NCBI GenBank assembly: GCA_035388225.1
Contig: DAOOPM010000005.1
Location: 62,001-126,000, forward strand
Direction: 5' to 3'
DNA from: SB25 sp029560875
GTDB taxonomy: Bacteria; Bacteroidota; Bacteroidia; Bacteroidales; Tenuifilaceae
DNA: 64,000 bases
The position numbers were made by a program, and so were the translations under genes. The first letter of the stretch is position 1. Each line of letters begins with the position of its first letter. A model generated the notes under the pieces. It saw only the letters and a program-made list of their open reading frames with translations. It was not told the origin of the DNA and ran no database searches. Shown here one piece after another: positions 33,443 through 41,160 of the stretch.

Positions 33443-34726
33443 ATGAATGCAGAAATCATAACAATCGGCGATGAAATTCTGATTGGACAAATTGTCGATA
33501 CCAACTCGGCTTGGATTGCAGAAAAGTTAAACCTTTTGGGTATTAAAATCACCCAAATTACTTCAATATCTGATACCGAAGAGGCTATTTACGGTGCAGT
33601 TAATCAATCTATTAATCGTTGCGATATTGTTTTAATGACTGGTGGACTTGGCCCAACCAGCGATGATATTACAAAGCCTACACTTTGCAAGTTTTTTGGT
33701 GGTAACTTGGTGCTTCACGAACCTTCGTTGGAAATAATCAAGGGAATTTTCGGGAAGCGAGGATTGCAGGTTACCGAGAGCAATAGGCGACAGGCCGAAG
33801 TTCCTTCTTCATGCGAAGTTCTGCTTAACAAGAATGGAACTGCACCAGGAATGCTTTTCCGTAAGGGTGGTAAAATATTGGTATCGATGCCCGGTGTGCC
33901 ATTCGAGATGAAAGGGCTTATGGAAACTTCTGTGTTACCATTGCTTAAGGAAATGTCAAGTAATATGGTGATTATCCACAGAACCGTTAATACGTTTGGG
34001 ATTCCAGAGTCGTTTTTATCCGATAAACTTCAAGCCTTCGAGGGCAAACTTCCTAATTATATAAAATTGGCATACTTGCCAAGTCCTTCGGGTATTAGAC
34101 TTCGTTTATCAGGCTATTCAAGCCACTCAGAAACCCTAAATTCTGAAATTAACCAACTAATAGAATATCTTCGAAAAGAAATCCCTGAATATATTTTTGG
34201 TTATGGCAATACCTCATTACCGGTTGTTATTGGACAAATACTTAAATCGATAAATGCAACGGTTTCTACAGCGGAGAGTTGTACAGGAGGTACGGTTGCA
34301 CATTTAATTACTGAAATTTCAGGTTCATCGGCTTACTTTAAGGGCAGTGTGGTTGCTTACTCAAATGAAGTGAAAACATCAATTTTAAAGGTTGATGCTA
34401 ATGTTTTAAACGAAAATGGAGCAGTTAGTCAACAGGTTGTTGAGCAAATGGCGGTGGGAGCAGGGAAGCTGCTGAAAACGGATTACGCAATAGCTATATC
34501 TGGTATTGCAGGACCCGATGGTGGAACTGAAACTAAACCTGTGGGCACTGTATGGATTGCTGTTGCATCAAACAACAGCCTTGTTAGCAAAAAGTATATC
34601 TTTAGTAATCAACGAGATATTAACATCGCAAGAGCATCCTATACAGCGCTTAACTTGCTAAGGGAGTTATTGTTACAGGAACATTTAGAACTAAATGAAA
34701 ATATTTTTGGAGAAAAATTTGAATAA
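33443..34726 (+). CDS. cinA: CinA-family protein (nicotinamide-nucleotide amidase/competence-damage protein)
   Basis: A 427-residue two-domain cytosolic protein. I chose the ATG at 33443 (MNAEIITIGDEILIGQIVDT), the standard CinA start; an upstream in-frame codon would run through the tRNA-Thr gene. The N-terminal MoCF-like domain (1-170) has the MTGGLGPTSDDITK motif, associated with ADP-ribose or CoA pyrophosphatase activity. The C-terminal CinA domain (about 260-415) has STAESCTGGTVAHLIT and IAGPDGGTETKPVGTVWIA, the NMN deamidase region. Together these recycle pyridine nucleotides. It precedes rpmB, the usual order in many Bacteroidota. Confidence 0.94.
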   Translation: MNAEIITIGDEILIGQIVDTNSAWIAEKLNLLGIKITQITSISDTEEAIYGAVNQSINRCDIVLMTGGLGPTSDDITKPTLCKFFGGNLVLHEPSLEIIKGIFGKRGLQVTESNRRQAEVPSSCEVLLNKNGTAPGMLFRKGGKILVSMPGVPFEMKGLMETSVLPLLKEMSSNMVIIHRTVNTFGIPESFLSDKLQAFEGKLPNYIKLAYLPSPSGIRLRLSGYSSHSETLNSEINQLIEYLRKEIPEYIFGYGNTSLPVVIGQILKSINATVSTAESCTGGTVAHLITEISGSSAYFKGSVVAYSNEVKTSILKVDANVLNENGAVSQQVVEQMAVGAGKLLKTDYAIAISGIAGPDGGTETKPVGTVWIAVASNNSLVSKKYIFSNQRDINIARASYTALNLLRELLLQEHLELNENIFGEKFE

Positions 34727-34790
34727 TTCGATAATAATAACGTAATTTGCGTCCTGTTTCGAAAAAAAAACATCAGAAAACATTATAACA

Positions 34791-35033
34791 ATGTCAAGAA
34801 TTTGTCAGATTACAGGAAAAAAGAGAATGGTTGGAAATAATGTATCCCATTCTAAGAGAAGAACTAAGCGTACATTCCTTCCAAATCTTCAAAATAAGAA
34901 GTTCTTTTTGGAAGAAGAGAATCGCTGGGTGACCTTGAAGGTTTCTGCTGCTGGTATTCGCACCATCAATAAGAAAGGCTTAAAGGCTGTTCTAAAAGAG
35001 GCAGAAGGTAAAGGTTTAATCAAAATTTACTAA
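34791..35033 (+). CDS. rpmB: 50S ribosomal protein L28
   Basis: An 80-residue basic protein of the large ribosomal subunit. It begins MSRICQITGKKRMVGNNVSH and continues KRRTKRTFLPNLQNKKFF, the usual L28 pattern. It is the first gene of the rpmB-rpmG-DUF4295 set and has a TAATTTG element about 45 nt upstream. Only one Cys is present near the start, so it is not the zinc-binding four-Cys form. Confidence 0.97.
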   Translation: MSRICQITGKKRMVGNNVSHSKRRTKRTFLPNLQNKKFFLEEENRWVTLKVSAAGIRTINKKGLKAVLKEAEGKGLIKIY

Positions 35034-35045
35034 ACTTATTGAACA

Positions 35046-35228
35046 ATGGCAAAGAAAGGTAACAGAGTGCAAGTGATTTTAGAATGCACAGAGCACAAGG
35101 AAAGCGGCATGCCAGGAACTTCTAGGTATATTACTACTAAGAATAAAAAGAATACACCTGAAAGAATTGAGCAGCGCAAGTACAATCCAGTACTAAAGAA
35201 AGTAACTTTACACCGTGAAATAAAATAA
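35046..35228 (+). CDS. rpmG: 50S ribosomal protein L33
   Basis: A 60-residue large-subunit protein starting MAKKGNRVQVILECTEHK and ending KKVTLHREIK, typical of L33. It carries one Cys (in ILECTEH) and lacks the paired CxxC zinc ligands, so it is the zinc-independent form. It lies 12 nt after rpmB and 7 nt before the DUF4295 gene. Confidence 0.97.
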   Translation: MAKKGNRVQVILECTEHKESGMPGTSRYITTKNKKNTPERIEQRKYNPVLKKVTLHREIK

Positions 35229-35235
35229 TTAAGCC

Positions 35236-35385
35236 ATGGCAAAGAAAGTAGTAGCATCGATGCAGAAAGGTACCAATAACCACACAAAATGCATCAAAAT
35301 GGTAAAATCAGAAAAGACTGGAGCCTATACTTTTAAGGAAGAGGTTGTTCTTAACTCTGAAATTCAAGAGTTTTTGAAAAAATAA
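35236..35385 (+). CDS. DUF4295 small basic protein, Bacteroidota ribosomal-operon member
   Basis: A 49-residue, Lys-rich protein (MAKKVVASMQKGTNNHTKCI, ending EIQEFLKK). It is directly behind rpmG in most Bacteroidota and is known as DUF4295; its small size, charge and neighbours suggest a ribosome-associated role, but none is established to my knowledge. The start ATG at 35236 repeats the ATGGCAAAGAAAG opening of rpmG. A terminator follows. Confidence 0.9.
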   Translation: MAKKVVASMQKGTNNHTKCIKMVKSEKTGAYTFKEEVVLNSEIQEFLKK

Positions 35386-35413
35386 TAGTTTAACACTATA
35401 ATGGATATAAGGT

Positions 35414-35447
35414 AAAGCTTTCTTTAATAAGGAAAGCTTTTTCTTTT
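35414..35447 (+). terminator. Terminator closing rpmB-rpmG-DUF4295
   Basis: AAAGCTTTC and GAAAGCTTT form a stem around tttaataag, followed by TTCTTTTT. Confidence 0.78.
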
Positions 35448-35450
35448 TAT

Positions 35451-35458
35451 TATCTTCG
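35451..35458 (+). promoter_or_regulatory. Predicted -7 element for ftsY-rimO
   Basis: TATCTTCG differs from TAnnTTTG at one position and lies 19 nt before the ftsY start, right after the terminator. Confidence 0.4.
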
Positions 35459-35476
35459 CACAAAATTTTTACAGAT

Positions 35477-36424
35477 ATGGGATTATTTGATATTTTTTCG
35501 TCAAACCAAAGCAAGGAATCTTTAGATAAAGGGCTCGAGAAAACCAAGGAGAGCCTTTTAAAGAAGATATCGCGCGCTGTTGCAGGTAAATCGAAAGTTG
35601 ATGATGAAGTTCTCGATAATCTTGAGGAGGTTCTTATTTCTTCAGATGTGGGAGTAGAGACAACTCTTAGAATTATTGAGCGAATTCAAAAACGGGTTTC
35701 GAATGAAAAGTATCTTAATTCCAGTGAGTTAAATGCGATTCTCCACGATGAGATTATGTCGCTTCTTTCGGAGAATTCATTTCAGAATATTGCAGAGCCC
35801 ACCCAAACAGAATCTCCGTATGTAATTATGGTAGTTGGGGTTAATGGTGTTGGGAAAACAACCACCATTGGAAAATTGGCCCACATGTTTAAGTCTGCTG
35901 GTAAAAATGTTGTGCTTGGTGCAGCCGATACATTCCGAGCTGCAGCGGTTGACCAGCTTACAATCTGGTCGGAAAGGGTAGGTGTACCTATTGTAAAACA
36001 GCAGATGGGTGCCGACCCTGCAGCTGTTGCTTTTGATACTCTTAGCTCTGCGAAAAACCAGGGTGCCGATGTTGTTATTATCGATACTGCTGGTCGTTTG
36101 CACAACAAAATAAACTTGATGAACGAGCTCACAAAGATTAAACGTGTAATGCAAAAGGTTATTCCTAATGCTCCACACGAGGTTCTTTTGGTTCTGGATG
36201 GTTCAACTGGCCAAAATGCATTTGCTCAGGCAAAAGAGTTTACCGCAGCAACTGAAGTTACTGCAATTGCGCTAACAAAGTTAGATGGTACAGCAAAGGG
36301 TGGTGTAGTTCTGGGTATTTCGGACCAATTTAAGATTCCGGTTAAGTACATAGGCGTTGGCGAAAAGATGACCGACCTTCAGTTGTTCGATAAAAAATCA
36401 TTTGTTGATTCTCTTTTTAGCTAA
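35477..36424 (+). CDS. ftsY: Signal recognition particle receptor FtsY
   Basis: A 315-residue SRP GTPase that docks ribosome-nascent chains at the inner membrane. After a short N-terminal membrane-targeting region and the N domain come the GTPase motifs: GVNGVGKTTTIGKLA (G1), DTFRAAAVDQL (insertion box), DTAGR (G3) and TKLDGTAKGG (G4 and G5). The acidic A domain seen in Escherichia coli is almost absent, which is common in this phylum. The stop codon is directly followed by the rimO ATG with no gap, indicating translational coupling. Confidence 0.97.
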   Translation: MGLFDIFSSNQSKESLDKGLEKTKESLLKKISRAVAGKSKVDDEVLDNLEEVLISSDVGVETTLRIIERIQKRVSNEKYLNSSELNAILHDEIMSLLSENSFQNIAEPTQTESPYVIMVVGVNGVGKTTTIGKLAHMFKSAGKNVVLGAADTFRAAAVDQLTIWSERVGVPIVKQQMGADPAAVAFDTLSSAKNQGADVVIIDTAGRLHNKINLMNELTKIKRVMQKVIPNAPHEVLLVLDGSTGQNAFAQAKEFTAATEVTAIALTKLDGTAKGGVVLGISDQFKIPVKYIGVGEKMTDLQLFDKKSFVDSLFS

Positions 36425-37726
36425 ATGAGTAAGAAAAAAATAAATATTGTTACGCTTGGGTGCTCCAAGAATGTTGTGGATTCAGAGGTTTTGATGAAGC
36501 AACTTGAGTTGGGTGGCTGGGAGTTGGTTCACGATTCCAACGACCCTTCAGCAAAGGTTGTTGTAGTTAATACCTGTGGATTTGTTGCCGATGCCAAGGA
36601 GGAGTCCGTTGATACCATTATGAACTTTGTGAACGCAAAGAAGAATGGTGTTATTGAACGCTTGTATGTGATGGGCTGTTTGTCGCAGCGCTATAAAGAT
36701 GAGTTAGTTAAGGAGATTCCTGAGGTTGATGGATTTTATGGTGTTTCTGATTTACCTGATATTCTCAAAACCCTAGAAAATCCGCTTTTTACTGATTGTA
36801 CCAATCAACGTTTTATTACAACACCCAAACATTTTGCGTTCCTGAAAATATCGGAAGGTTGCAACTGGGGCTGTTCATACTGTGCGATTCCTTTAATACG
36901 TGGAAAGCACATATCAAAATCAATAGACAATTTAGTTGCTGAGGCAAAATATCTTGCTAGTCAAGGTGTTAAGGAATTGATTGTTATTGCACAGGATTCA
37001 ACATTCTACGGAATAGACCTTTACGGTAAAAGAATGATATCTGACTTGTTGAACGAGCTTAGCAAAATAGATAAAATAGAGTGGATTAGGCTTCATTATG
37101 CTTATCCAGCTAACTTTCCCAAGGATTTGATTGAAACAATCAAAAATAACCCCAAAATTTGCAAGTATATCGATATTCCCTTTCAGCACATCAGCGATAA
37201 TATGTTAAAGTTGATGCGTAGAGGAATAACAAAATCCGAGACCATTGAGTTTGTAGAGACAATTAGAAAGAATATTCCCGATATTTCAATTCGTACCACT
37301 TTTCTAGTAGGACATCCTGGTGAAACTGCTGAGGATTTTAAGGAGTTGATTGATTTTGTTGAGAAATATAGATTCGATAGAGTTGGAGTTTTTACCTATT
37401 CAGAGGAGGAAGGTACGCATGCTGCAATATCTATGAAAGATAATATTCCTCAGAAGTTGAAAGAACGTCGTTCAGCCGAGTTGATGGAATTGCAGCAGAG
37501 TATTTCGTTGGCGAACAATCTTAAGCGAGTAGGGCAAACTTTAAAAGTTATTGTAGATTCTGTTGATGAAGATGAGATTATTGGCAGAACTGAGTACGAT
37601 TCACCTGAAGTTGACCAGGAGGTACTATTAAGTAATCCTCAAAAAAGGAAGGTCAACGTGGGCGATTTTGTGAACGCGCGAATTATATCGGCCCAGGATT
37701 ACGACTTAATTGGAGAAATGATATAA
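36425..37726 (+). CDS. rimO: Ribosomal protein S12 methylthiotransferase RimO
   Basis: A 433-residue radical SAM enzyme that adds a methylthio group to the conserved Asp of ribosomal protein S12. The N-terminal MTTase domain starts VTLGCSKNVVDSEVLM with the first of its three cluster-binding Cys residues. The radical SAM cluster is CNWGCSYC (CxxxCxxC) near residue 147. A TRAM domain occupies the last 65 residues or so. The LGCSKNxVDSE pattern identifies RimO rather than MiaB. It starts immediately at the end of ftsY. Confidence 0.97.
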   Translation: MSKKKINIVTLGCSKNVVDSEVLMKQLELGGWELVHDSNDPSAKVVVVNTCGFVADAKEESVDTIMNFVNAKKNGVIERLYVMGCLSQRYKDELVKEIPEVDGFYGVSDLPDILKTLENPLFTDCTNQRFITTPKHFAFLKISEGCNWGCSYCAIPLIRGKHISKSIDNLVAEAKYLASQGVKELIVIAQDSTFYGIDLYGKRMISDLLNELSKIDKIEWIRLHYAYPANFPKDLIETIKNNPKICKYIDIPFQHISDNMLKLMRRGITKSETIEFVETIRKNIPDISIRTTFLVGHPGETAEDFKELIDFVEKYRFDRVGVFTYSEEEGTHAAISMKDNIPQKLKERRSAELMELQQSISLANNLKRVGQTLKVIVDSVDEDEIIGRTEYDSPEVDQEVLLSNPQKRKVNVGDFVNARIISAQDYDLIGEMI

Positions 37727-37728
37727 AA

Positions 37729-37748
37729 AATGCGCCAATCGGCGCATT
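37729..37748. terminator. Bidirectional terminator between rimO and tpx
   Basis: AATGCGCC-AATC-GGCGCATT with A and T tracts on either side, between convergent genes. Confidence 0.85.
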
Positions 37749-37757
37749 CTTCTTTTG

Positions 37758-38258
37758 TTAAGCCAATGTTTTTAGAACTTTTAGAGCCTCATCGTAGTTT
37801 GGCTCTTGGCCAACTTCAGGAACAACTTCAACGTACCTAACAACATCGTCCTTATCAATGATTACAACACCTCTGGCTAAAAGTCTTAAGGCTTCAATTA
37901 AATAGCCATATTTTTTACCAAAATCAGCATCCTTATGGTCCGAAAGGGTTACTAGGTTATTAATTCCTTCTGCTCCGCAGAAACGCTTAAGAGCAAATGG
38001 TAAATCCATCGACATTGCAATGAATGCAACCTTATCGCCATACGATGCTGCTTCCTTGTTGAATTTATGGTTCTGAACTGAACATACGCTAGTATCTATC
38101 GAAGGAAATATCGATATAAGTTTTACTTTTCCTTTGAAATCGTTCAGCCCAACTGGCTTTAGGGATGTGTCGATGGCTGAGAATTCAGGTGCTTTCGCAC
38201 CAACTTTAACTACCTCACCAAAAAGGCTTACTGGGTTTGGTCCAAATTTTACAGTCAT
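37758..38258 (-). CDS. tpx: Thiol peroxidase (Tpx-type peroxiredoxin)
   Basis: A 166-residue atypical 2-Cys peroxiredoxin that reduces hydrogen and alkyl peroxides using thioredoxin. The peroxidatic Cys is in FPSIDTSVCSVQNHKFN and the resolving Cys in LKRFCGAEG, the Tpx spacing. Length is standard. No signal peptide is seen, so it should be cytosolic. It is a single gene on the minus strand, converging with rimO, and the upstream clpC unit is closed by a terminator. Confidence 0.96.
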   Translation of the reverse strand: MTVKFGPNPVSLFGEVVKVGAKAPEFSAIDTSLKPVGLNDFKGKVKLISIFPSIDTSVCSVQNHKFNKEAASYGDKVAFIAMSMDLPFALKRFCGAEGINNLVTLSDHKDADFGKKYGYLIEALRLLARGVVIIDKDDVVRYVEVVPEVGQEPNYDEALKVLKTLA

Positions 38259-38334
38259 ATTAATTAATTTGTTAGTTGATTATTTATTTAGAAAGTTAAC
38301 ACAACTTTAGGTTAAATTGTTCAAATCGAAACAA

Positions 38335-38363
38335 AAAAAACTGCATCAAATGCTGATGCAGTT
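38335..38363 (-). terminator. Terminator after clpC
   Basis: On the minus strand AACTGCATCA-gcatt-TGATGCAGTT followed by eight T residues, 21 nt after the clpC stop. Confidence 0.87.
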
Positions 38364-38383
38364 CAAATTATCACTTAAATATT

Positions 38384-40927
38384 CTAGTCTTCATCAGGAT
38401 TAACAGGCTCTTCCTCGCCCTTAAGAACCTTAATGGTGATTTCATCCTTTTTCTTGTTAAACCCAATGGAAATTACGTTTCCTGCCTTTATATCGCTTTT
38501 AATAATAGACTCGGCCATTGGGTCTTCAAGGTATTTTTGGATTGCACGTTTCAACGGACGGGCACCATATTGAATATCGTAGCCTTTCTCTGTAATAAAA
38601 TCCTTTGCAGCAGGCGATATTTTAATGCTATAGCCTAAAGCGTAAATTCTATCGTAAAGTCCTTTGAGCTCAATATCAATGATTTTGTGAATATCGCTGC
38701 GAGTTAATGCATTGAACATAACAATATCGTCAATACGGTTCAAAAACTCAGGGGCAAACGCTTTTTTGAGAGCTTTCTGAATAATGCTTTTTGAGTACTC
38801 ATTGGCCGATTCTTCCTTTGCTTTTGTAGCAAATCCAACACCTTGACCAAAATCCTTCAATTCCCTTGAACCAATGTTTGAGGTCATTATGATGATGGTG
38901 TTCTTAAAGTCTACTCTGCGTCCAAGGCTATCGGTAAGTTGACCTTCGTCTAAAACCTGAAGTAGAATATGGAAAACATCGGGGTGAGCTTTCTCAACCT
39001 CATCGAGCAACACAACAGAGTATGGTTTTCTACGAACTTTCTCGGTAAGCTGACCACCTTCTTCATACCCAATATACCCAGGAGGCGCTCCTACAAGTCT
39101 CGAAACAGAGAATTTCTCCATGTACTCACTCATATCTATTCTGATAAGGTTATCGGTTGTATCAAATAGATATTTAGCAAGAACTTTTGCCAGTTGAGTT
39201 TTACCAACGCCGGTAGGGCCTAAGAATACAAATGTTCCAATAGGTTTATTGGGGTCTTTAAGTCCAGCTCTATTTCGTTGAATTGCCCTAACTATTTTAG
39301 AAATTGCTTCATCCTGTCCAATTACCGAGCCCTTCAATTCATCAGCCATCTTAAGGAGTCTAGTTCCCTCTGCTTGAGCAATTCGTTGAACAGGAACACC
39401 TGTCATCATTGCAACAACCTCAGCAACTTTTTCAGCATCAACAGTTTCTCGGTGTTTTGCAAGTTCTTTTTCCCAACGCGACTGCTCATCCTCAAGCTGT
39501 TCAATAAGCCTTTTTTCTTTATCTCGAAGATTTGCCGCTAACTCAAATTGTTGATTCTTAACAGCTTTTAGTTTCTCCTTCTTGGCTTCCTCAATCGATT
39601 TTTCAAGGTTGATGATGTTTTCAGGAACCTTAATATTTGAAATATGAACTCTTGAGCCCGACTCATCCAATGCATCAATAGCCTTATCAGGTAAATGTCT
39701 ATCGGAGATGTAGCGCATTGTAAGTTTTACACAAGCATCAATCGCGTCTGGAGTGTATACTACATTGTGATGGTCTTCGTAGCGTTCTTTGATATTATTC
39801 AGAATCTCAACAGTTTCCTCTGGCGATGTTGGCTCAACCATTACTTTCTGGAAACGACGCTCTAATGCACCATCCTTTTCAATATGTTCACGGTACTCAT
39901 CAAGCGTAGTTGCACCAATACATTGAAGTTCACCACGAGCAAGGGCAGGTTTTAGCATATTTGCTGCATCAAGTGAACCTGTTGCGCCTCCTGCACCAAC
40001 AATAGTATGAATTTCGTCAATAAAAAGGATGATATTGTTGGTTCGTGATAATTCATTTAGGATAGCTTTCATACGCTCCTCAAACTGTCCACGGTATTTT
40101 GTTCCAGCAACAATCGATGCTAAATCTAACGTAACCACTCTTTTATTGAAAAGCACCCTTGAAACTTTGCGTTTCACAATTCTAAGCGCCAATCCCTCTG
40201 CAATAGCCGATTTACCAACGCCAGGTTCTCCAATAAGTATAGGATTATTCTTTTTTCTACGACTTAATATCTGTGCAATACGTTCAATTTCTCTTTCACG
40301 ACCGATAATTGGGTCCAATCGGCCTTCCTCTGCAGCTTTTGTAAGGTCAATACCGAAATTATCCAGAACAGGAGTATCAGACGATGGCTTACCGCTAGCA
40401 GGTTGATTTTGCTTGCCCATGTTTCCAAACATTCCGCTCTCGTTCTCCTCATCTTCGCCACCACCAAAATCTCCCTTATCATCGGAGTTTAGAATGGTAA
40501 GATTCTTACGAACCGATTCGTAGCTAACATTACGCTCATAAAGTAGCTGTGTAATAAAATTTGTATCATCCTTCAGTATTGCTAGTAGGAGATGGGCTGT
40601 ATTAACTGTATCGCTTTTTAAGGAGCGTGCTTCAAGGAAAACAACCTTAAGTGCTCTTTCAGCAGATTTGTAAATGACAATATCCGATGATTCGTTAATG
40701 CTATCCTGCTTATCAGTAAGTTGAAGCAAGTGCTTATCCATCTTTTTTTTGATGTCGCTTAAGTCAAGTCCTTGAGAAAGAAGAAGGTTAATTGCTTCTC
40801 CCTCGCCATCGCGAAGAATACCCAAGAAAAGATGGTCAGGGTTAATGGCTGTATTGCCCAGCCTGATTGCTTCTTCGCGGCTATAGGCAAGTACATCCTT
40901 AATTTTTTGAGAAAATTTCTGATTCAT
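38384..40927 (-). CDS. clpC: Clp protease ATP-binding subunit ClpC
   Basis: An 847-residue Hsp100 unfoldase that feeds ClpP. Two Clp-N repeats occupy about 1-150. The first AAA+ module has Walker A GEPGVGKSAIAEG and Walker B LFIDEIHTIVGAGG; a UVR-type middle region (about 430-480) separates it from the second module with GPTGVGKTQLAKVLA. The C-terminal D2-small domain is present, and the protein ends in an acidic tail. The UVR-like middle rather than a long ClpB coiled coil supports ClpC. clpP is not in the window. It is transcribed divergently from gyrA. Confidence 0.95.
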   Translation of the reverse strand: MNQKFSQKIKDVLAYSREEAIRLGNTAINPDHLFLGILRDGEGEAINLLLSQGLDLSDIKKKMDKHLLQLTDKQDSINESSDIVIYKSAERALKVVFLEARSLKSDTVNTAHLLLAILKDDTNFITQLLYERNVSYESVRKNLTILNSDDKGDFGGGEDEENESGMFGNMGKQNQPASGKPSSDTPVLDNFGIDLTKAAEEGRLDPIIGREREIERIAQILSRRKKNNPILIGEPGVGKSAIAEGLALRIVKRKVSRVLFNKRVVTLDLASIVAGTKYRGQFEERMKAILNELSRTNNIILFIDEIHTIVGAGGATGSLDAANMLKPALARGELQCIGATTLDEYREHIEKDGALERRFQKVMVEPTSPEETVEILNNIKERYEDHHNVVYTPDAIDACVKLTMRYISDRHLPDKAIDALDESGSRVHISNIKVPENIINLEKSIEEAKKEKLKAVKNQQFELAANLRDKEKRLIEQLEDEQSRWEKELAKHRETVDAEKVAEVVAMMTGVPVQRIAQAEGTRLLKMADELKGSVIGQDEAISKIVRAIQRNRAGLKDPNKPIGTFVFLGPTGVGKTQLAKVLAKYLFDTTDNLIRIDMSEYMEKFSVSRLVGAPPGYIGYEEGGQLTEKVRRKPYSVVLLDEVEKAHPDVFHILLQVLDEGQLTDSLGRRVDFKNTIIIMTSNIGSRELKDFGQGVGFATKAKEESANEYSKSIIQKALKKAFAPEFLNRIDDIVMFNALTRSDIHKIIDIELKGLYDRIYALGYSIKISPAAKDFITEKGYDIQYGARPLKRAIQKYLEDPMAESIIKSDIKAGNVISIGFNKKKDEITIKVLKGEEEPVNPDED

Positions 40928-40954
40928 AAAATAGCCTCATATTAAAATCGAATA

Positions 40955-40985
40955 CTAAAGTAATAGTCATTAACGGAATTACAAA
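40955..40985 (-). promoter_or_regulatory. Predicted promoter of clpC
   Basis: On the minus strand TTTG (40985-40982), a 19-nt spacer and TACTTTAG (40962-40955, one mismatch to TAnnTTTG), 28 nt before the start codon. No CIRCE or other heat-shock operator is seen. Confidence 0.5.
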
Positions 40986-41160
40986 CGAAATGTTGATAAA
41001 AATCAGCAAAATTTAATAAATAATAAAACTTTCGATATGTTGAAAAGTAGTTTTGCAATAACCCAAATAATTACCGATAAATTGCTATTTTAGCCAATTC
41101 AAATTTTGAGCAAAAAACGCTATTGATTATTAATTTTTTAGGTTGATATAATTTTCTTAT